Source of the DNA: CANLWN01 sp039815505
GTDB lineage: Bacteria > Bacteroidota > Bacteroidia > Flavobacteriales > Flavobacteriaceae
Direction of reading: 5' to 3'
Length of the DNA: 23,003 bases
Assembly (NCBI GenBank): GCA_039815505.1
Contig: JBCBZE010000016.1
Coordinates: 1 to 23,003, forward strand
This document shows, piece by piece, positions 22,149-23,003 of this stretch (its first letter is position 1; the number at the start of each line of letters is the position of its first letter). Made by a program: the position numbers and the translations under genes. A model generated the notes under the pieces. It had not been told where the DNA came from. It saw nothing but the letters and a program-made list of their open reading frames with translations, and searched no databases.

Positions 22149-22183
22149 TTTGAACTTTAACCCTTAAACTTTTAACTTTGACC
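22149..22183. repeat. tandem 7-bp repeats directly before thyA
   Basis: Five heptamers in register: TTTGAAC, TTTAACC, CTTAAAC, TTTTAAC, TTTGACC. The array stops 2 bp before the thyA ATG, so it occupies the leader and ribosome-binding region. TTTGAAC is identical to the repeat at 8447-8460. Confidence 0.7.
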
Positions 22184-22185
22184 CA

Positions 22186-23003
22186 ATGAAGCAATACCAC
22201 GATTTATTAAGACATGTTCTGGAAACGGGCAATCAAAAAGGAGATCGCACCGGTACCGGCACCCTAAGCGTTTTTGGATACCAAATGCGGTTTGACCTAA
22301 GCGAGGGTTTCCCAATGGTTACCACCAAAAAACTTCACCTAAAATCCATTGTACACGAACTATTGTGGTTTTTAAAAGGCGACACCAATATTGGTTATCT
22401 CCAGGAAAACGGTGTACGTATATGGAACGAGTGGGCCAATGAGCATGGAGATTTGGGTCCTGTTTATGGCCACCAATGGCGTAATTGGAACAATGAGGAC
22501 ATTGATCAAATCAAGGAGGTAATCCATTCTATAAAAAACAACCCCAACAGTAGGCGTATGTTGGTCACCGCTTGGAATCCGGGTGTGTTACCGGATACGT
22601 CCGTCTCATTTTCCGATAATGTGGCCCGTGGTAAGGCAGCCTTACCCCCTTGTCATGCTTTTTTTCAATTCTATGTTGCAGACGGAAAATTATCCTGTCA
22701 ATTGTATCAACGTAGTGCGGATATTTTTTTGGGAGTCCCCTTTAATATTGCATCTTATGCCTTGTTTACTATAATGATTGCACAAGTATGTGGTTTGGAA
22801 GCCGGGGAATTTATACACACATTTGGGGATGCACACATTTACAACAATCATTTGGAACAAGTAACCTTGCAACTGAGCAGGGAACCCAGACCCCTACCCA
22901 AAATGGTATTGAATCCGCAGGTAACGAATATCTTCGATTTTACATTTGAGGATTTTACATTGGTCGATTATAATCCGCATCCGCATATTAAAGGGGTTGT
23001 AGC
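22186..23003 (+). CDS. thyA: thymidylate synthase, cut by window edge
   Basis: The frame runs from ATG 22186 to the edge: 272 codons plus two bases. It makes dTMP from dUMP using methylene-tetrahydrofolate. It shows DRTGTGTLSVFG with the phosphate-binding arginine, FPMVTTKKLH, ELLWFLKGDTN, GPVYGHQWR, SRRM, the catalytic cysteine in ALPPCHAFFQFYV (C156), QRSADIFLGVPFNIASYA and FGDAHIYNNH. The last residues DYNPHPHIKGVVA match the family C-terminus, so only one or two codons are missing. About ten extra residues (roughly 136-150, PDTSVSFSDNVARGK) lie before the catalytic loop relative to E. coli ThyA. The gene lies downstream of the nucleoside transporter, with the broken four-helix-bundle gene between them. 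Confidence 0.96.
   Translation, partial: MKQYHDLLRHVLETGNQKGDRTGTGTLSVFGYQMRFDLSEGFPMVTTKKLHLKSIVHELLWFLKGDTNIGYLQENGVRIWNEWANEHGDLGPVYGHQWRNWNNEDIDQIKEVIHSIKNNPNSRRMLVTAWNPGVLPDTSVSFSDNVARGKAALPPCHAFFQFYVADGKLSCQLYQRSADIFLGVPFNIASYALFTIMIAQVCGLEAGEFIHTFGDAHIYNNHLEQVTLQLSREPRPLPKMVLNPQVTNIFDFTFEDFTLVDYNPHPHIKGVV

Overview
The window looks like a chromosomal segment of a member of the Flavobacteriaceae (Bacteroidota), possibly a marine genus such as Maribacter, Zobellia or a relative. The evidence is the AT-rich DNA, the -7 promoter elements of the Bacteroidota type TAnnTTTG in front of several genes, a DUF5686 outer-membrane protein, a MetX-aspartokinase-homoserine dehydrogenase fusion, and the gene order etfB-etfA-bifunctional nuclease-nucleoside transporter-thyA. 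I see no CRISPR array, rRNA, tRNA, phage gene or insertion sequence.

Left part (1-9934, all minus strand): a methionine/SAM locus. A promoter and SAM-I riboswitch (8317-8434) precede metY, a PLP-dependent decarboxylase of unknown substrate, the MetX-AK-HSD fusion and metZ. Together these can take aspartate semialdehyde to homocysteine. Downstream lie a MarR regulator and a GNAT acetyltransferase (cut by the window edge), translationally coupled by an ATGA overlap. Immediately upstream of the operon is metK, with its own leader (9841-9911) that folds like a SAM-II riboswitch with an enlarged loop. The locus therefore appears to use two unrelated SAM-sensing RNAs. The aspartokinase part of the fusion has lost several conserved active-site residues, while the MetX and homoserine dehydrogenase parts look intact.

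Middle part (10077-17566): a deoxynucleoside kinase on the plus strand meets a membrane pyrophosphatase (minus) at a perfect 34-bp bidirectional terminator. A soluble inorganic pyrophosphatase, a DUF5686/carboxypeptidase-regulatory-like outer-membrane protein and the pyruvate dehydrogenase E1 beta subunit follow, all on the minus strand.

Right part (17567-23003, plus strand): a perfect 30-bp palindrome lies in the divergent region between pdhB and etfB. It is followed by etfB, etfA, a bifunctional nuclease with a UVR tail, a NupC-type nucleoside transporter, a four-helix-bundle gene broken by two in-frame stops, and thyA, which runs off the window one or two codons before its expected end. 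Imperfect tandem 7-bp repeats occur at four intergenic sites (near 8447, 18533, 21741 and 22149). Two of these arrays flank the broken four-helix-bundle gene in opposite orientation.

The most interesting items are the SAM-I/SAM-II pair, the degenerate kinase inside the methionine fusion enzyme, the unexplained decarboxylase in the riboswitch operon, the palindrome before etfB and the heptamer repeat family.
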